A DNA stretch of 64,000 nucleotides, taken from assembly GCA_039640505.1 (NCBI GenBank), contig CP046865.1, positions 3,538,501 to 3,602,500 on the forward strand, in the 5' to 3' direction. This stretch comes from Rhodobacteraceae bacterium Araon29. GTDB lineage: Bacteria > Pseudomonadota > Alphaproteobacteria > Rhodobacterales > Rhodobacteraceae. A model generated the notes under the pieces. It ran no database searches. It saw only the letters and a list, made by a program, of their open reading frames with translations, and was not told the DNA's origin. The translations under genes were made by a program, and so were the position numbers. Numbering within the stretch: position 1 is the first letter of the stretch; each line of letters begins with the position of its first letter. This document shows, piece by piece, positions 51,232 to 61,329 of this stretch.

Positions 51232-52204
51232 AATCAACCTTTTGATCCCAGCGCCAAGCATCGGTAATCATTTGTTTTAGATTTGACCGATGCGGCGTCC
51301 ACCCTAATTCCTGTGCAGCGCGCTTTGATCCAGAAACGAGTTTTTGACAATCTCCGGGGCGCCTGTCACCGTTTTTTATCGGAATGTTGTGATTGGTAAT
51401 ACGCGAGGCCTGATCAATAACTTCACGTACGGAATATCCCTGACCAGTTCCAAGGTTAAAAATTTGATTACTTTTGCCTTGATTTAACCACTCAAGTCCA
51501 AGGATATGAGCGTCAACGAGATCACTTACATGAACATAATCACGAATGCATGTGCCATCTTTTGTATCATAATCCGTTCCATATACAGTCAACATATCAC
51601 GCTTGCCCGAGAGCGTTTCCAAAATCAAAGGTATCAAATGTGTTTCCGGATGGTGACATTCGCCAATATCGGCATCCAGATCCGCGCCAGCAACATTGAA
51701 GTAGCGAAAAATCACGTATCGCAAATCACTTGAAGACGAAAAGTTTTTGAGCATTTCTTCGATTGTGCGTTTCGAAGCCCCATATGCATTAATCGGATGC
51801 TGAGCGCAGGTCTCGTCAAGGACCACATTGTCTTGTTCGCCGTATGTTGCGCATGTGGATGAAAATACAAACTTGTCACATTTATGGGCGACGGCAGCTT
51901 CGATCAAATTAAGCGACCCCTGCACATTATTGCGCCAATACATGCCTGGCTCTTTCATACTTTGCCCGACCTGACTAAGGGCTGCAAAGTGCATCACGGC
52001 CTTTGGATTGAATTTCGTGAAAACTGCATCTAATGCAGTTGGGTCCAATAAATCCCCTTGAAAGAACGGACCAAACTTTACTGCATCTTTCCAGCCTGTA
52101 GAAAGATTATCAAAGGTGACCGGTACATATCCTAGGCGCTTTAGTGCTTTACAGGCATGCGAGCCAATATAACCGGCGCCTCCCGTGACCAAAATATGTG
52201 TCAA
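51221..52204 (-). CDS. galE: UDP-glucose 4-epimerase
   Basis: 327-residue extended SDR that interconverts UDP-glucose and UDP-galactose (possibly also the N-acetyl forms). The NAD-binding motif GGAGYIGSH (residues 8-16) opens the protein, and the catalytic YxxxK is in INAYGASKRTIEEM. It supplies UDP-galactose to the glycosyltransferases downstream and lies 17 bp after galU. Confidence 0.95.
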   Translation of the reverse strand: MTHILVTGGAGYIGSHACKALKRLGYVPVTFDNLSTGWKDAVKFGPFFQGDLLDPTALDAVFTKFNPKAVMHFAALSQVGQSMKEPGMYWRNNVQGSLNLIEAAVAHKCDKFVFSSTCATYGEQDNVVLDETCAQHPINAYGASKRTIEEMLKNFSSSSDLRYVIFRYFNVAGADLDADIGECHHPETHLIPLILETLSGKRDMLTVYGTDYDTKDGTCIRDYVHVSDLVDAHILGLEWLNQGKSNQIFNLGTGQGYSVREVIDQASRITNHNIPIKNGDRRPGDCQKLVSGSKRAAQELGWTPHRSNLKQMITDAWRWDQKVDYVK

Positions 52205-52221
52205 TTTTTGCCCCCAGCGCG

Positions 52222-53115
52222 TTATTGAGCAGCCTTGTTTGTAACAAGTGTCTCATGCAAATAATCAGTGAGTTCGGCATTTAAATCGCTGCGCGCAAGT
52301 GCAAAAGATATTGTTGCTTGGAGAAAACCAGCTTTCGAACCACAATCAAAACGGCGGCCATCAAAGCGAAATCCGTTTACAGGGCGCCCCTCTTTGATCT
52401 CTTGGGCAATCGCATCTGTAAGCTGTATTTCTCCGCCAGAGCCTACTTTAAGATTACCAATATTTTCCATAACAGATGGCGTCAAAAGATACCGCCCAAT
52501 GACTGCTAAATTAGAAGGCTCAGTTCCAGCTAATGGCTTTTCCACCATTTTCTTGACCGGCAATAAGTGACCAAACTGCTTTTCCACATCCAAAATACCA
52601 AAGGATGATGTTTGATGACTTGGTACTTCCATCGCAGCAACCATGCTGCCACCGGTTTCCTGATACGCTTCTATCATTTGCTGCAAACACGGTTTTTCCG
52701 CGGCAATGACATCATCGGGCAAAATAACTGCAAAAGGCTCATTCCCGATTAATTTGCGGGCGCACCAAACTGCATGCCCCAAACCCAACGCGCTGTGTTG
52801 ACGAATATAGGCGATTGATCCGCTATCCATATTGGTGGTTTCAAGGGTTTGTAAAAGCTCATTTTTGCCCTTTTCCCTTAATATAGCTTCAAGCTGTGGA
52901 GCATGATCAAAATAATCCTCTAGGGCGCTCTTGCCCCGGGCTGTTACGAAAATAAACTCGGTAATACCGGCGGCTCTTGCTTCGTCAATTGCATATTGAA
53001 TCAGGGGACGGTCAACGAGCGTTAGTATTTCTTTTGGAATTGACTTCGTGGCCGGTAAAAACCGAGTGCCAAGCCCTGCCACCGGAAATATTGCTTTTGT
53101 GATTTTTGTATGCAT
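52222..53115 (-). CDS. galU: UTP-glucose-1-phosphate uridylyltransferase
   Basis: 297 residues; makes UDP-glucose from UTP and glucose 1-phosphate. The nucleotide-binding motif FPVAGLGTRFLPATKSIPKE is at the N-terminus and VEKPLAG near the middle. The start MHTKITK (53115) is chosen because the enzyme normally begins here; the ORF extends to 53190. Forms a precursor-supply pair with galE. Confidence 0.95.
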   Translation of the reverse strand: MHTKITKAIFPVAGLGTRFLPATKSIPKEILTLVDRPLIQYAIDEARAAGITEFIFVTARGKSALEDYFDHAPQLEAILREKGKNELLQTLETTNMDSGSIAYIRQHSALGLGHAVWCARKLIGNEPFAVILPDDVIAAEKPCLQQMIEAYQETGGSMVAAMEVPSHQTSSFGILDVEKQFGHLLPVKKMVEKPLAGTEPSNLAVIGRYLLTPSVMENIGNLKVGSGGEIQLTDAIAQEIKEGRPVNGFRFDGRRFDCGSKAGFLQATISFALARSDLNAELTDYLHETLVTNKAAQ

Positions 53116-53230
53116 TTTAAAATTACCCCATAGTATATTTCTGTACCCTAGGGGATATGTGTGAATTAAAAAAGGTAGAAATGTGGCCAATTTTGGGAAA
53201 CTATGCCCGTTCAGTCATCAATACAAATGG

Positions 53231-53263
53231 CAAAAAATGTCACTGAGCAGCCATGACGGTGAC
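53231..53263 (-). terminator. Possible terminator between cysQ and galU
   Basis: On the minus strand GTCAC...GTGAC can pair across a 15-nt loop and is followed by ATTTTTT. The stem is only 5 bp, so it is weak. Confidence 0.35.
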
Positions 53264-53267
53264 TATT

Positions 53268-54107
53268 TTATTTTTTTAAATTTACGCCCTTTACCAGGGC
53301 TATAAAATACGGATTCTCATACTTAGACTTGCCATACTCTAGAGGCGCATGCGTATCAAATCGAACCACTGCACCACCAGCTGCATTTAGAATCGCATGA
53401 CCTGCAGCTGTATCCCACTCCATAGTTCTACCCAACCGTGGGTAAAAATCGGCCTCACCAGCCGCAAGCAAGCAGAACTTTAAAGATGATCCAGCACTGG
53501 TTGATTTTGCCACTGAATATTTAGATATATAGTCATCTGTATTTTTATCACGATGTGATTTTGAGGCTACGACGATCAACGATTCATTGTTAGGGTGTTT
53601 GACTGAAATGGGTAGAAGCTGCCCCTTTGTTTTTTCTTCAAAAAATCCTTTTTCCTCTAACGGCTGTCCTGTGGCATCAGTGTAAAAAAGCCGTTCTATG
53701 GCCGGGGCGTAAACAATTCCACGGGTTGGAACGCCTTCCTCAATTAAAGCAATATTCACAGTGAACTCAGAGGTTTTTTTGATAAATTCTTTGGTACCAT
53801 CCAAGGGATCGACGATCAAAAATGTTTTGTGCTGCTCCTCTTGCGAGCTTGCCTGCTCCTCCGTCACAATGGGGAGATCAGGAAACGCCAATTTCAAACC
53901 AGCAAAAATTATCTGATCTGCAGCTTTGTCGGCTAAGGTGACCGGGCTGTCGTCAGCTTTTGTTTCAAATGAGAGGTGATCTGCATTATAAATATCCATG
54001 ATCACTTTGCCCGATCTCAAGGAGAGGTCACGCAAAACGCGCGTTAATTTTTCGTAATCCAATGTAAATAACTTTCTGCTATTTTTGGCCCTACTTGACT
54101 TTCCCAC
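53268..54107 (-). CDS. cysQ: 3'(2'),5'-bisphosphate nucleotidase CysQ
   Basis: 279-residue inositol-monophosphatase-fold enzyme that hydrolyses 3'-phosphoadenosine 5'-phosphate (PAP) to AMP. Metal-site motifs: VTEEQAS, DPLDGTKEF and WDTAAGHAIL. PAP is the by-product of PAPS-dependent sulfotransferases and is inhibitory, so its place beside the sulfotransferase operon makes sense. The start is uncertain: GTG 54107, or a TTG at 54062 with AGAAAG upstream. Confidence 0.92.
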   Translation of the reverse strand: MGKSSRAKNSRKLFTLDYEKLTRVLRDLSLRSGKVIMDIYNADHLSFETKADDSPVTLADKAADQIIFAGLKLAFPDLPIVTEEQASSQEEQHKTFLIVDPLDGTKEFIKKTSEFTVNIALIEEGVPTRGIVYAPAIERLFYTDATGQPLEEKGFFEEKTKGQLLPISVKHPNNESLIVVASKSHRDKNTDDYISKYSVAKSTSAGSSLKFCLLAAGEADFYPRLGRTMEWDTAAGHAILNAAGGAVVRFDTHAPLEYGKSKYENPYFIALVKGVNLKK

Positions 54108-54215
54108 TTGAAAGTATGCTATTATAGAACATTATTTTTTTGCTTATGCTACTTAATTCACTTTTCAGCAAGGTATTCTGGGTCACATTTCCCATCGGTT
54201 ATTTAGGTGCTTTTA

Positions 54216-55037
54216 ATGTTTAGAACATATAAATCTCAAAGCTCAGCTGGCTTTGCTTTGAATATATCGTTGCAGATTTTTCATGCCACCGTGCGCAGCA
54301 TCAGACAAAAACATCGTTCACCAATAGTGGGCTTAATGTCGGAAATGATGCAATCTGCCATGTTGGTCGGTGTCTTTCTAATTTTTTTCCAAGTTCTTGG
54401 GCTTAGGGGTTCGGCGCTTCGCGGCGATTTTGTGATTTATATCATGAGTGGAATTTTCCTTTTCATGACCCATAATAAGGCTGTCGGAGCCGTTGCAGGT
54501 GCAGAAGGCCCAACCTCTCCAATGATGCAACACGCGCCTATGAACACCGCAATTGCGATCAGCTCAGCAGCTTTGGGCTCTCTTTACTTGCAGACATTAT
54601 CCATGCTGGTAATTCTATTAATCTACTACGTCGTATTTACACCTTTTGTGATTGATGATCCAGTTGGCGCGTTTTCGATGTTCCTCTTGGCCTGGTTCAC
54701 TGGCTGTGCTGTTGGGCTTTTAATGTTTGCCATAAAGCCTTGGGCCCCTACGTTCACAACCGTTCTAAGGACCCTCTATCAAAGAGCAAATATGATCGCC
54801 TCGGGTAAAATGTTTGTAGCGAACACATTGCCCAGTTTTATGTTGGCGATGTTTGATTGGAACCCGCTATTTCACACAATCGACCAAGCGCGTGGCTTTG
54901 CATTTATCAATTACAACCCCCACAACAGTTCGATCATTTATCCAATTAATGTCGGAATTGCTCTTATGGCTCTGGGTCTTATTGGTGAATATTACACGCG
55001 AAAAAGGGCATCTTCGAGCTGGGGTGCGAAGAACTAG
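54216..55037 (+). CDS. ABC-2 type polysaccharide export permease
   Basis: 273-residue inner-membrane permease of the KpsM/ABC-2 type with about six hydrophobic segments and a long cytoplasmic N-terminus. WNPLFHTIDQARGFAF near the C-terminus is typical of capsule and O-antigen exporters. The partner ATPase is not adjacent. Divergent from cysQ; likely exports the glycan made by the 45-53 kb block. ATG 54216 preferred over 54207 by position relative to AGGTG. Confidence 0.85.
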   Translation: MFRTYKSQSSAGFALNISLQIFHATVRSIRQKHRSPIVGLMSEMMQSAMLVGVFLIFFQVLGLRGSALRGDFVIYIMSGIFLFMTHNKAVGAVAGAEGPTSPMMQHAPMNTAIAISSAALGSLYLQTLSMLVILLIYYVVFTPFVIDDPVGAFSMFLLAWFTGCAVGLLMFAIKPWAPTFTTVLRTLYQRANMIASGKMFVANTLPSFMLAMFDWNPLFHTIDQARGFAFINYNPHNSSIIYPINVGIALMALGLIGEYYTRKRASSSWGAKN

Positions 55038-55101
55038 CCCAAAACTTTCCAAAATGACTGGTAATTTTGCTAAATTTTACCTCTCAAAAGTCTAGCAAAG
55101 G

Positions 55102-55130
55102 TTGCAGGCACCCAACAGCCTGACTATATA
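55102..55130 (+). promoter_or_regulatory. Putative sigma70 promoter of dnaK
   Basis: TTGCAG (55102-55107), 17-nt spacer, TATATA (55125-55130), about 109 bp before the dnaK ATG. No alphaproteobacterial RpoH consensus (CTTG..., CCCCAT) was evident, so heat induction may use another signal. Confidence 0.5.
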
Positions 55131-55172
55131 CACGCAACGCAGATCATGCGCATGAACTAAATTGCTGATTTT

Positions 55173-55204
55173 GCGACACAAGCGCCAAAAAGGGTTTGTG
55201 TCGC
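55173..55204 (+). promoter_or_regulatory. Inverted repeat in the dnaK leader
   Basis: GCGACACAA and its exact complement TTGTGTCGC (55196-55204) separated by 14 nt, within the leader 35 bp before the dnaK start. It is not a CIRCE element (TTAGCACTC-N9-GAGTGCTAA). It could fold in the mRNA as a leader structure or be a protein-binding site. Confidence 0.5.
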
Positions 55205-55238
55205 GTGTTATTGCCTGAACCTAAGAGGGATAGAAAAT

Positions 55239-57149
55239 ATGGCCAAAGTTATCGGTATTGACCTTGGAACCACAAACAGCTGTATCGCGATCATGGACGG
55301 ATCGCAGCCTCGTGTCATCGAAAACTCTGAAGGCACGCGGACAACCCCGTCAATTGTTGCCTTTACAGATGATGAACGCCTTGTAGGCCAGCCCGCAAAA
55401 CGGCAGGCTGTAACAAACCCTGATAATACTATTTTCGGTGTTAAGCGATTAATCGGTCGCCGCGATGACGACGCTGATCTTGCCAAAGATAAGAAAAACC
55501 TGCCCTTTGAAGTGGTCGATGGCGGGAATGGGGACGCATGGGTTGAAGCAAAAGGCGAAAAATATAGCCCAAGCCAAATTTCAGCGTTCATATTGCAAAA
55601 AATGAAAGAAACCGCCGAAAGCTATCTTGGCGAAGAAGTCACGCAAGCAGTGATCACCGTTCCAGCGTATTTCAATGACGCTCAGCGTCAGGCAACAAAA
55701 GACTCTGGTAAAATTGCTGGCCTTGAAGTGCTACGCATTATCAATGAACCAACTGCAGCCGCGCTCGCCTATGGATTGGATAAAAAAGAAACAAAAACCA
55801 TAGCGGTTTATGATCTTGGCGGCGGGACTTTTGATGTTACCATCCTGGAAATCGACGATGGACTGTTTGAAGTTAAATCCACCAATGGAGATACCTTTCT
55901 GGGCGGTGAAGATTTTGACATGCGGATTGTCAATTACCTTGCAGAAGAGTTTAAAAAAGAAAACGGCGTCGATCTGAAAAAGGACAAGATGGCCTTGCAG
56001 CGGCTTAAAGAAGCTGCCGAAAAAGCCAAAATCGAATTGTCTTCATCCAATCAAACCGAAATCAACCAACCATTTATTTCAATGGACGGCTCAACCGGCC
56101 AACCGTTGCACATGGTTATGAAAATGACCCGAGCCAAACTAGAAAGCTTGGTCAATGACCTCATCAAAGCCTCGATGAAACCCTGCCAAGCAGCGTTGAA
56201 AGATGCCGCTCTGAGCACTGACGATATTGATGAGATCGTCTTGGTTGGTGGCATGACACGTATGCCCAAAGTGATCGAAGAAGTAACCAAGTTCTTCGGT
56301 AAAGAGCCACATAAAGGGGTCAACCCGGATGAAGTTGTTGCGATGGGCGCCGCCATTCAGGCCGGCGTTTTGCAAGGCGATGTTAAAGATGTGGTTTTGC
56401 TTGATGTGACACCATTGTCATTGGGCATTGAAACTTTGGGAGGCGTCTTTACACGACTGATCGACCGTAACACCACAATCCCGACCAAAAAGTCACAGAT
56501 CTTTTCGACTGCAGAAGATAATCAAAGCGCAGTGACTATCCGGGTCTTCCAAGGTGAGCGGGAAATGGCCACGGACAATAAAATTCTTGGTCAATTCAAT
56601 TTAGAAAATATCCCACCAGCGCCGCGCGGAATGCCGCAGATTGAAGTTGCCTTTGATATTGATGCAAACGGTATTGTTTCTGTGTCAGCCAAGGACAAAG
56701 GCACTGGCAAAGAGCAAACCATCACAATCCAAGCATCTGGCGGTTTATCAGATGATGATATTGATCAAATGGTGCGCGACGCAGAAGAAAACGCAGAATC
56801 AGACAAAGAGCGTCGTGAATTGATTGAAGCTAAAAATCAGGCTGAAAGCTTGATCCATTCGACCGAAAAATCAATGGAAGAACATGCCGATAAAGTGGAT
56901 CCAACAACTATAGAAGCCATTGAACTGGCTATTGTGGCACTGAAGGACGAACTCGAAACCGAAAATGCTTCTAAAATCAAATCTGGGATTCAAAATGTTA
57001 CGGAAGCTGCGATGAAACTTGGCGAGGCGATCTACAAGGCTGGCCAAAGTGAAGCAGATGACGAACCAATGGCAGCCGATGCTGAAGGTATGGATGATGA
57101 TATCGTTGATGCCGACTTTGAAGACTTGGACGACGGAAAACGGCAATAA
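55239..57149 (+). CDS. dnaK: Molecular chaperone DnaK (Hsp70)
   Basis: 636 residues, normal length. Begins [20 protein letters not shown] (phosphate 1 motif); [16 protein letters not shown] and the [12 protein letters not shown] adenosine motif follow; substrate-binding domain ~390-500; acidic C-terminus [29 protein letters not shown] precedes the ATG. Followed by dnaJ with a hairpin in between. Confidence 0.98.
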   Translation: MAKVIGIDLGTTNSCIAIMDGSQPRVIENSEGTRTTPSIVAFTDDERLVGQPAKRQAVTNPDNTIFGVKRLIGRRDDDADLAKDKKNLPFEVVDGGNGDAWVEAKGEKYSPSQISAFILQKMKETAESYLGEEVTQAVITVPAYFNDAQRQATKDSGKIAGLEVLRIINEPTAAALAYGLDKKETKTIAVYDLGGGTFDVTILEIDDGLFEVKSTNGDTFLGGEDFDMRIVNYLAEEFKKENGVDLKKDKMALQRLKEAAEKAKIELSSSNQTEINQPFISMDGSTGQPLHMVMKMTRAKLESLVNDLIKASMKPCQAALKDAALSTDDIDEIVLVGGMTRMPKVIEEVTKFFGKEPHKGVNPDEVVAMGAAIQAGVLQGDVKDVVLLDVTPLSLGIETLGGVFTRLIDRNTTIPTKKSQIFSTAEDNQSAVTIRVFQGEREMATDNKILGQFNLENIPPAPRGMPQIEVAFDIDANGIVSVSAKDKGTGKEQTITIQASGGLSDDDIDQMVRDAEENAESDKERRELIEAKNQAESLIHSTEKSMEEHADKVDPTTIEAIELAIVALKDELETENASKIKSGIQNVTEAAMKLGEAIYKAGQSEADDEPMAADAEGMDDDIVDADFEDLDDGKRQ

Positions 57150-57172
57150 CTTCTGTAGTTATACCTAATAAG

Positions 57173-57200
57173 CCGGCCCAGAACCAATGGGCCGGTTTCT
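57173..57200 (+). terminator. Hairpin between dnaK and dnaJ (terminator/attenuator)
   Basis: CCGGCCCA pairs with TGGGCCGG across a 7-nt loop and is followed by TTTCTGCGTTT. A partial terminator here would give more DnaK than DnaJ, as is common for this operon. Confidence 0.65.
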
Positions 57201-57223
57201 GCGTTTATTGAGGAACTTGATCG

Positions 57224-58363
57224 ATGTCAAAACGTGACTATTACGAGGTATTAGGCCTATCAAAGGGCGCCTCGGCGGATGAGATCAAAAAAGGTTACCG
57301 TGCCAAAGCTAAAGAGTTGCACCCAGACCGAAATTCTGACAATCCCAACGCAGAAACCATGTTTAAAGAAGTCAACGAAGCCTACGATGTGCTCAAAGAT
57401 GCAGATCGCAAGGCAGCTTATGACCGCTATGGCCACGCCGCATTTGAAGGTGGTATGGGTGGTGGTGGCCGCCCCGGTGGCGGGCCGGGCGATTTTTCAA
57501 GTGCCTTTTCAGATGTGTTTGATGATCTATTCGGAGACTTTATGGGCGGCGGTCGTGGGAACAGCAGAAATCGCGCATCCCGCGGCTCTGATCTGCGATA
57601 TAATCTGCAAGTCACGCTAGAAGACGCCTATTCCGGCCTTCAAAAGTCGATCAATATTCCCACCTCTGTAGAGTGCGGGTCTTGTAATGGCACAGGCGCA
57701 GAAGGCGGATCGGAACCGACCACTTGCCCAACCTGCTCTGGGATGGGAAAAGTGCGCGCGACTCAAGGTTTTTTCACTGTCGAAAGAACCTGCCCAACCT
57801 GTTCAGGCATTGGGCAAATGATTAAAAACCCCTGCAAAAAATGTGGCGGCCAAGGTCGGGCGGAAAAAGACCGCGCGTTGAGCGTAAATATACCAGCAGG
57901 TGTTGAAACAGGCACGCGTATACGTCTTTCGGGCGAAGGTGAGGCCGGGCTGCGCGGCGGACCCTCAGGCGATCTTTATATTTTTATTGAAGTTCGGGAA
58001 CACGGTATTTTTCAACGCGAGGGGGGCAATCTATTCTGCCGTGTGCCTGTCTCGATGACATCGGCTGCTTTAGGTGGTGATATTGAAGTGCCCACAATTG
58101 ACGGTGGGCGCAGTCGGGTAAAAATCCCATCGGGCAGCCAATCAGGACGACAAATGCGGCTCCGAAATAAAGGGATGCCTTCGATCAAATCATCACAAAT
58201 CGGGGATATGTTTATCGAACTTGCGATTGAAACTCCGGTCAACCTGACATCGCGGCAAAAGGAACTTCTGCGCGAATTTGAAGCAATGTCCGAGGACAAT
58301 AACCCGGAAAGCAAAAGCTTTTTTTCGACCGTTCGCTCTTTTTGGGATACGATGAAAGGCTAA
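57224..58363 (+). CDS. dnaJ: Co-chaperone DnaJ
   Basis: 379 residues: J domain with the HPD tripeptide ([10 protein letters not shown], about residue 33), Gly/Phe-rich stretch ([17 protein letters not shown]), a zinc domain with four CxxCxGxG modules ([32 protein letters not shown]) and two C-terminal client-binding domains. Complete type I DnaJ. Stimulates DnaK ATPase. Confidence 0.98.
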   Translation: MSKRDYYEVLGLSKGASADEIKKGYRAKAKELHPDRNSDNPNAETMFKEVNEAYDVLKDADRKAAYDRYGHAAFEGGMGGGGRPGGGPGDFSSAFSDVFDDLFGDFMGGGRGNSRNRASRGSDLRYNLQVTLEDAYSGLQKSINIPTSVECGSCNGTGAEGGSEPTTCPTCSGMGKVRATQGFFTVERTCPTCSGIGQMIKNPCKKCGGQGRAEKDRALSVNIPAGVETGTRIRLSGEGEAGLRGGPSGDLYIFIEVREHGIFQREGGNLFCRVPVSMTSAALGGDIEVPTIDGGRSRVKIPSGSQSGRQMRLRNKGMPSIKSSQIGDMFIELAIETPVNLTSRQKELLREFEAMSEDNNPESKSFFSTVRSFWDTMKG

Positions 58364-58403
58364 TCTTACTGCAAAGCAGGTTGGCACTGTTAACCCTGCA
58401 TTA

Positions 58404-59192
58404 ATGCACATCACCGAAAAAGAAATGATGGAGCATGAAAGCGATGCAGACGAAGCCGAATTACCACTATTTTTGCAAGGTGAAATGTCGCCTTTTCTAA
58501 AAGGCGGCGCTAAACTTCCCTCCTATATAAAAGGTCATCGCAAACGCCTTCGGCATCGTTTTATGGATGGTGGGGCTTCGGCTGTACCTGATTATGAATT
58601 GCTTGAGTTGGTTTTATTTCGCGCCATTCCGCGCCGTGACGTTAAGCCATTGGCGCGTGCTTTGTTGGATCAATTTGCAGATTTCAATGGGGTTCTTTCC
58701 GCTCCTTTTGATCGCTTGAGTACAGTGCCAGGGGTTTCGTCAGCCGTTTTTGAGGAACTTAAAATAGTAGAAGCTGCTGCGCACCGGTTGGCCAAGGCAA
58801 AAATCATTGGGCAGCCGGTTTTATCGTGCTGGGACGCGTTGCTTTCCTATTGCCAAACAACACTCGCCCATAGGTCTATTGAGGAATTTCGTGTGCTTTT
58901 TTTAGATCGCAAGAACAACCTTATTGCCGATGAAAAGCAAGGCAGCGGCACAGTAGACCATGTTCCAGTTTATCCTAGGGAAATCATTAAACAGGCCTTG
59001 CAGCTGAATGCGTCAGCTTTAATTCTTGTGCACAATCATCCCTCTGGCGACCCCACACCCTCGTCTGAAGATATCAAGATGACCGATGAAATTGTGACAG
59101 CATCAGCTATATTGGGGCTTACTGTTCATGATCACCTGGTGATTGGAAAATCTTCCGAATTTAGTTTTCGGTCAGAGGGGCTATTACCCTAA
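58404..59192 (+). CDS. radC: RadC-family JAB domain protein
   Basis: 262 residues: N-terminal helix-hairpin-helix-like part (LSTVPGVSSAVFEELK) and a C-terminal JAB/MPN domain with the metal motif HNHPSGDPTPS. Although named for DNA repair, the biochemical role of RadC is not settled. The start at ATG 58404 lacks a strong ribosome site; an ATG at 58425 is an alternative. Same strand as dnaJ, 40 bp after it. Confidence 0.92.
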   Translation: MHITEKEMMEHESDADEAELPLFLQGEMSPFLKGGAKLPSYIKGHRKRLRHRFMDGGASAVPDYELLELVLFRAIPRRDVKPLARALLDQFADFNGVLSAPFDRLSTVPGVSSAVFEELKIVEAAAHRLAKAKIIGQPVLSCWDALLSYCQTTLAHRSIEEFRVLFLDRKNNLIADEKQGSGTVDHVPVYPREIIKQALQLNASALILVHNHPSGDPTPSSEDIKMTDEIVTASAILGLTVHDHLVIGKSSEFSFRSEGLLP

Positions 59193-59356
59193 AGACCATT
59201 GGCAAACCTGACTAAGTCAGCAAAGTCGTTAATTTGCGCTATTGAACTGGATATGGTTATGGATAGGCTGCATCCACTAAATTGACTTTTCCCCAGTGAA
59301 AGCCTTGCGCCCGAAGCCCATAACTTCCATATACAATTGAATTATAGGAGATATCT

Positions 59357-59914
59357 ATGGCGGACGATACCTTTCCCGGATGGCATGGAACTACGATTAT
59401 TGGCGTTAAAAAAGGTGCCAAAGTTGTGATCGCGGGTGATGGGCAAGTATCCCTTGGCCAAACAGTGATTAAAGGAACTGCCCGTAAAGTGCGCAAGCTT
59501 TCGCCCGGTGGGTATGAGGTTATTGCCGGTTTTGCTGGCTCAACAGCTGATGCCTTTACACTTCTTGAACGGCTTGAAGCAAAGCTAGAAGCAACACCCG
59601 GACAACTGGCCCGTGCGTCTGTGGATTTGGCCAAAGACTGGCGCACAGATAAGTACCTTCAAAAACTCGAAGCCATGTTGATTGTTACTGATGGCACTCA
59701 GCTCATGGTTATTACAGGAGCTGGAGATGTGCTTGAGCCCGAACATGATGTGGCGGCAATAGGGTCGGGTGGAAATTACGCATTGGCAGCGGCTCGCGCG
59801 ATGATGGAAAGTGATAAAGATGCAGAAACGATTGCGCGCGAAGCCATGGCCATAGCAGCAGACATTTGTGTGTACACGAATGGCAAGTTAACGGTTGAGG
59901 AATTGTCACAATGA
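59357..59914 (+). CDS. hslV: ATP-dependent protease peptidase subunit HslV
   Basis: 185 residues. The N-terminal catalytic threonine lies in [11 protein letters not shown]; here residues before it ([11 protein letters not shown]) form a propeptide-like extension that must be removed. [14 protein letters not shown] near the C-terminus is typical. TAGGAG precedes the ATG. It forms the two-ring proteolytic core with HslU, whose gene overlaps it by ATGA. Confidence 0.96.
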   Translation: MADDTFPGWHGTTIIGVKKGAKVVIAGDGQVSLGQTVIKGTARKVRKLSPGGYEVIAGFAGSTADAFTLLERLEAKLEATPGQLARASVDLAKDWRTDKYLQKLEAMLIVTDGTQLMVITGAGDVLEPEHDVAAIGSGGNYALAAARAMMESDKDAETIAREAMAIAADICVYTNGKLTVEELSQ

Positions 59915-61218
59915 CTGATTTGACCCCAAGGGAGATTGTGTCCGAGCTAGATCGCTTTATCATTGGTCAAAAAGACGCAAAACGAGCGGTTGCTGTGGCT
60001 CTTCGATCACGCTGGCGGCGCAAACAACTGGATGTGAATCTTCGAGATGAGGTTTTTCCAAAAAATATCTTGATGATCGGCCCAACAGGCGTTGGCAAAA
60101 CGGAAATCAGTCGTCGGCTGGCAAAGCTCGCCAGAGCACCATTTATCAAGGTTGAGGCCACAAAATTTACAGAAGTGGGATACGTTGGGCGCGATGTTGA
60201 ACAAATCATTCGTGATTTGGTAGACAGTGCGATCGCCATGATCCGCGAGCAAATGCGCGAGGATGTCCGCGTAAAAGCCGCCCGTGCAGCAGAAGACCGC
60301 GTCATTGAGGCAATAGCTGGGACAGATGCACGCGAGTCAACACGCGAGATGTTTCGGAAAAAATTACGTGCTGGTGATTTGGACAGCCATGAAATTGAGC
60401 TTGAGGTCTCCGATACCAGCAACCCGATGTCAATGCTTGATATTCCCGGTCAACCGGGTAGCCAAATGGGCATGATGAATTTAGGTGATATTTTTGGCAA
60501 AGCCTTTGGGCAACGCACGAGAAAACGCAAGATGCTTGTTTCTCAAAGCCATGACGTTTTGGTAGGCGAAGAAGCCGATAAATTGCTTGATGATGAAGCC
60601 GTCACCCGGCTCGCGCTTGAGGCGGTTGAACAAAACGGTATCGTGTTTCTTGATGAAATTGACAAAGTGTGTGCACGCAGCGATGCGCGGGGCGCGGAAG
60701 TTAGTCGCGAAGGTGTTCAACGTGATCTATTGCCACTTATTGAAGGCACAACCGTCAGTACCAAACATGGGTCTGTAAAAACTGACCATATCCTGTTCAT
60801 CGCCTCTGGGGCTTTTCATGTTGCCAAACCTTCAGATTTGCTGCCTGAACTGCAAGGGCGTTTACCAATCCGCGTTGAGCTACGGGCTTTAACCGAAGCT
60901 GACTTTGTTCGTATTTTAACAGAAACAGACAATGCGCTTACACTGCAATACACTGCGTTAATGGCCACCGAGGGTGTAGAAGTGACCTTCGTTCAAAACG
61001 GCATCTCAGCACTTGCGAAAATAGCAGCGCAGGTTAATCATTCTGTGGAAAACATTGGCGCGCGCCGGCTTTACACAGTACTAGAACGCGTGTTTGAAGA
61101 GCTGTCTTTTGCAGCACCAGACAAACCTGGTGAAAAAATTACGGTTGATGCAGGTTTTGTTGAAGCCCATATTGGCGATCTTACCAAGAATATGGATCTT
61201 AGCCGTTACGTTTTATAA
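59911..61218 (+). CDS. hslU: ATP-dependent protease ATPase subunit HslU
   Basis: 435-residue AAA+ unfoldase. Walker [16 protein letters not shown], Walker [12 protein letters not shown], the pore motif GYVGRDVE and the C-terminal tail DLSRYVL that inserts into HslV. An inserted I-domain spans about residues 110-230. Starts within the hslV stop (ATGA). Confidence 0.97.
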   Translation: MTDLTPREIVSELDRFIIGQKDAKRAVAVALRSRWRRKQLDVNLRDEVFPKNILMIGPTGVGKTEISRRLAKLARAPFIKVEATKFTEVGYVGRDVEQIIRDLVDSAIAMIREQMREDVRVKAARAAEDRVIEAIAGTDARESTREMFRKKLRAGDLDSHEIELEVSDTSNPMSMLDIPGQPGSQMGMMNLGDIFGKAFGQRTRKRKMLVSQSHDVLVGEEADKLLDDEAVTRLALEAVEQNGIVFLDEIDKVCARSDARGAEVSREGVQRDLLPLIEGTTVSTKHGSVKTDHILFIASGAFHVAKPSDLLPELQGRLPIRVELRALTEADFVRILTETDNALTLQYTALMATEGVEVTFVQNGISALAKIAAQVNHSVENIGARRLYTVLERVFEELSFAAPDKPGEKITVDAGFVEAHIGDLTKNMDLSRYVL

Positions 61219-61329
61219 TTAATTGTCTTTTGGTTTTTTTTATATAAAATAGAGATAAGCTCATGCCAAAATACATTCTCTAATTTTTCCAGTTTATGTT
61301 TTTTGATTTAAGAGGTTTTGTTATATACC

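Noticed and set aside
55173..55204. CIRCE element upstream of dnaK
   Set aside because: The arm sequence does not match TTAGCACTC/GAGTGCTAA and the spacer is 14 instead of 9 nt.
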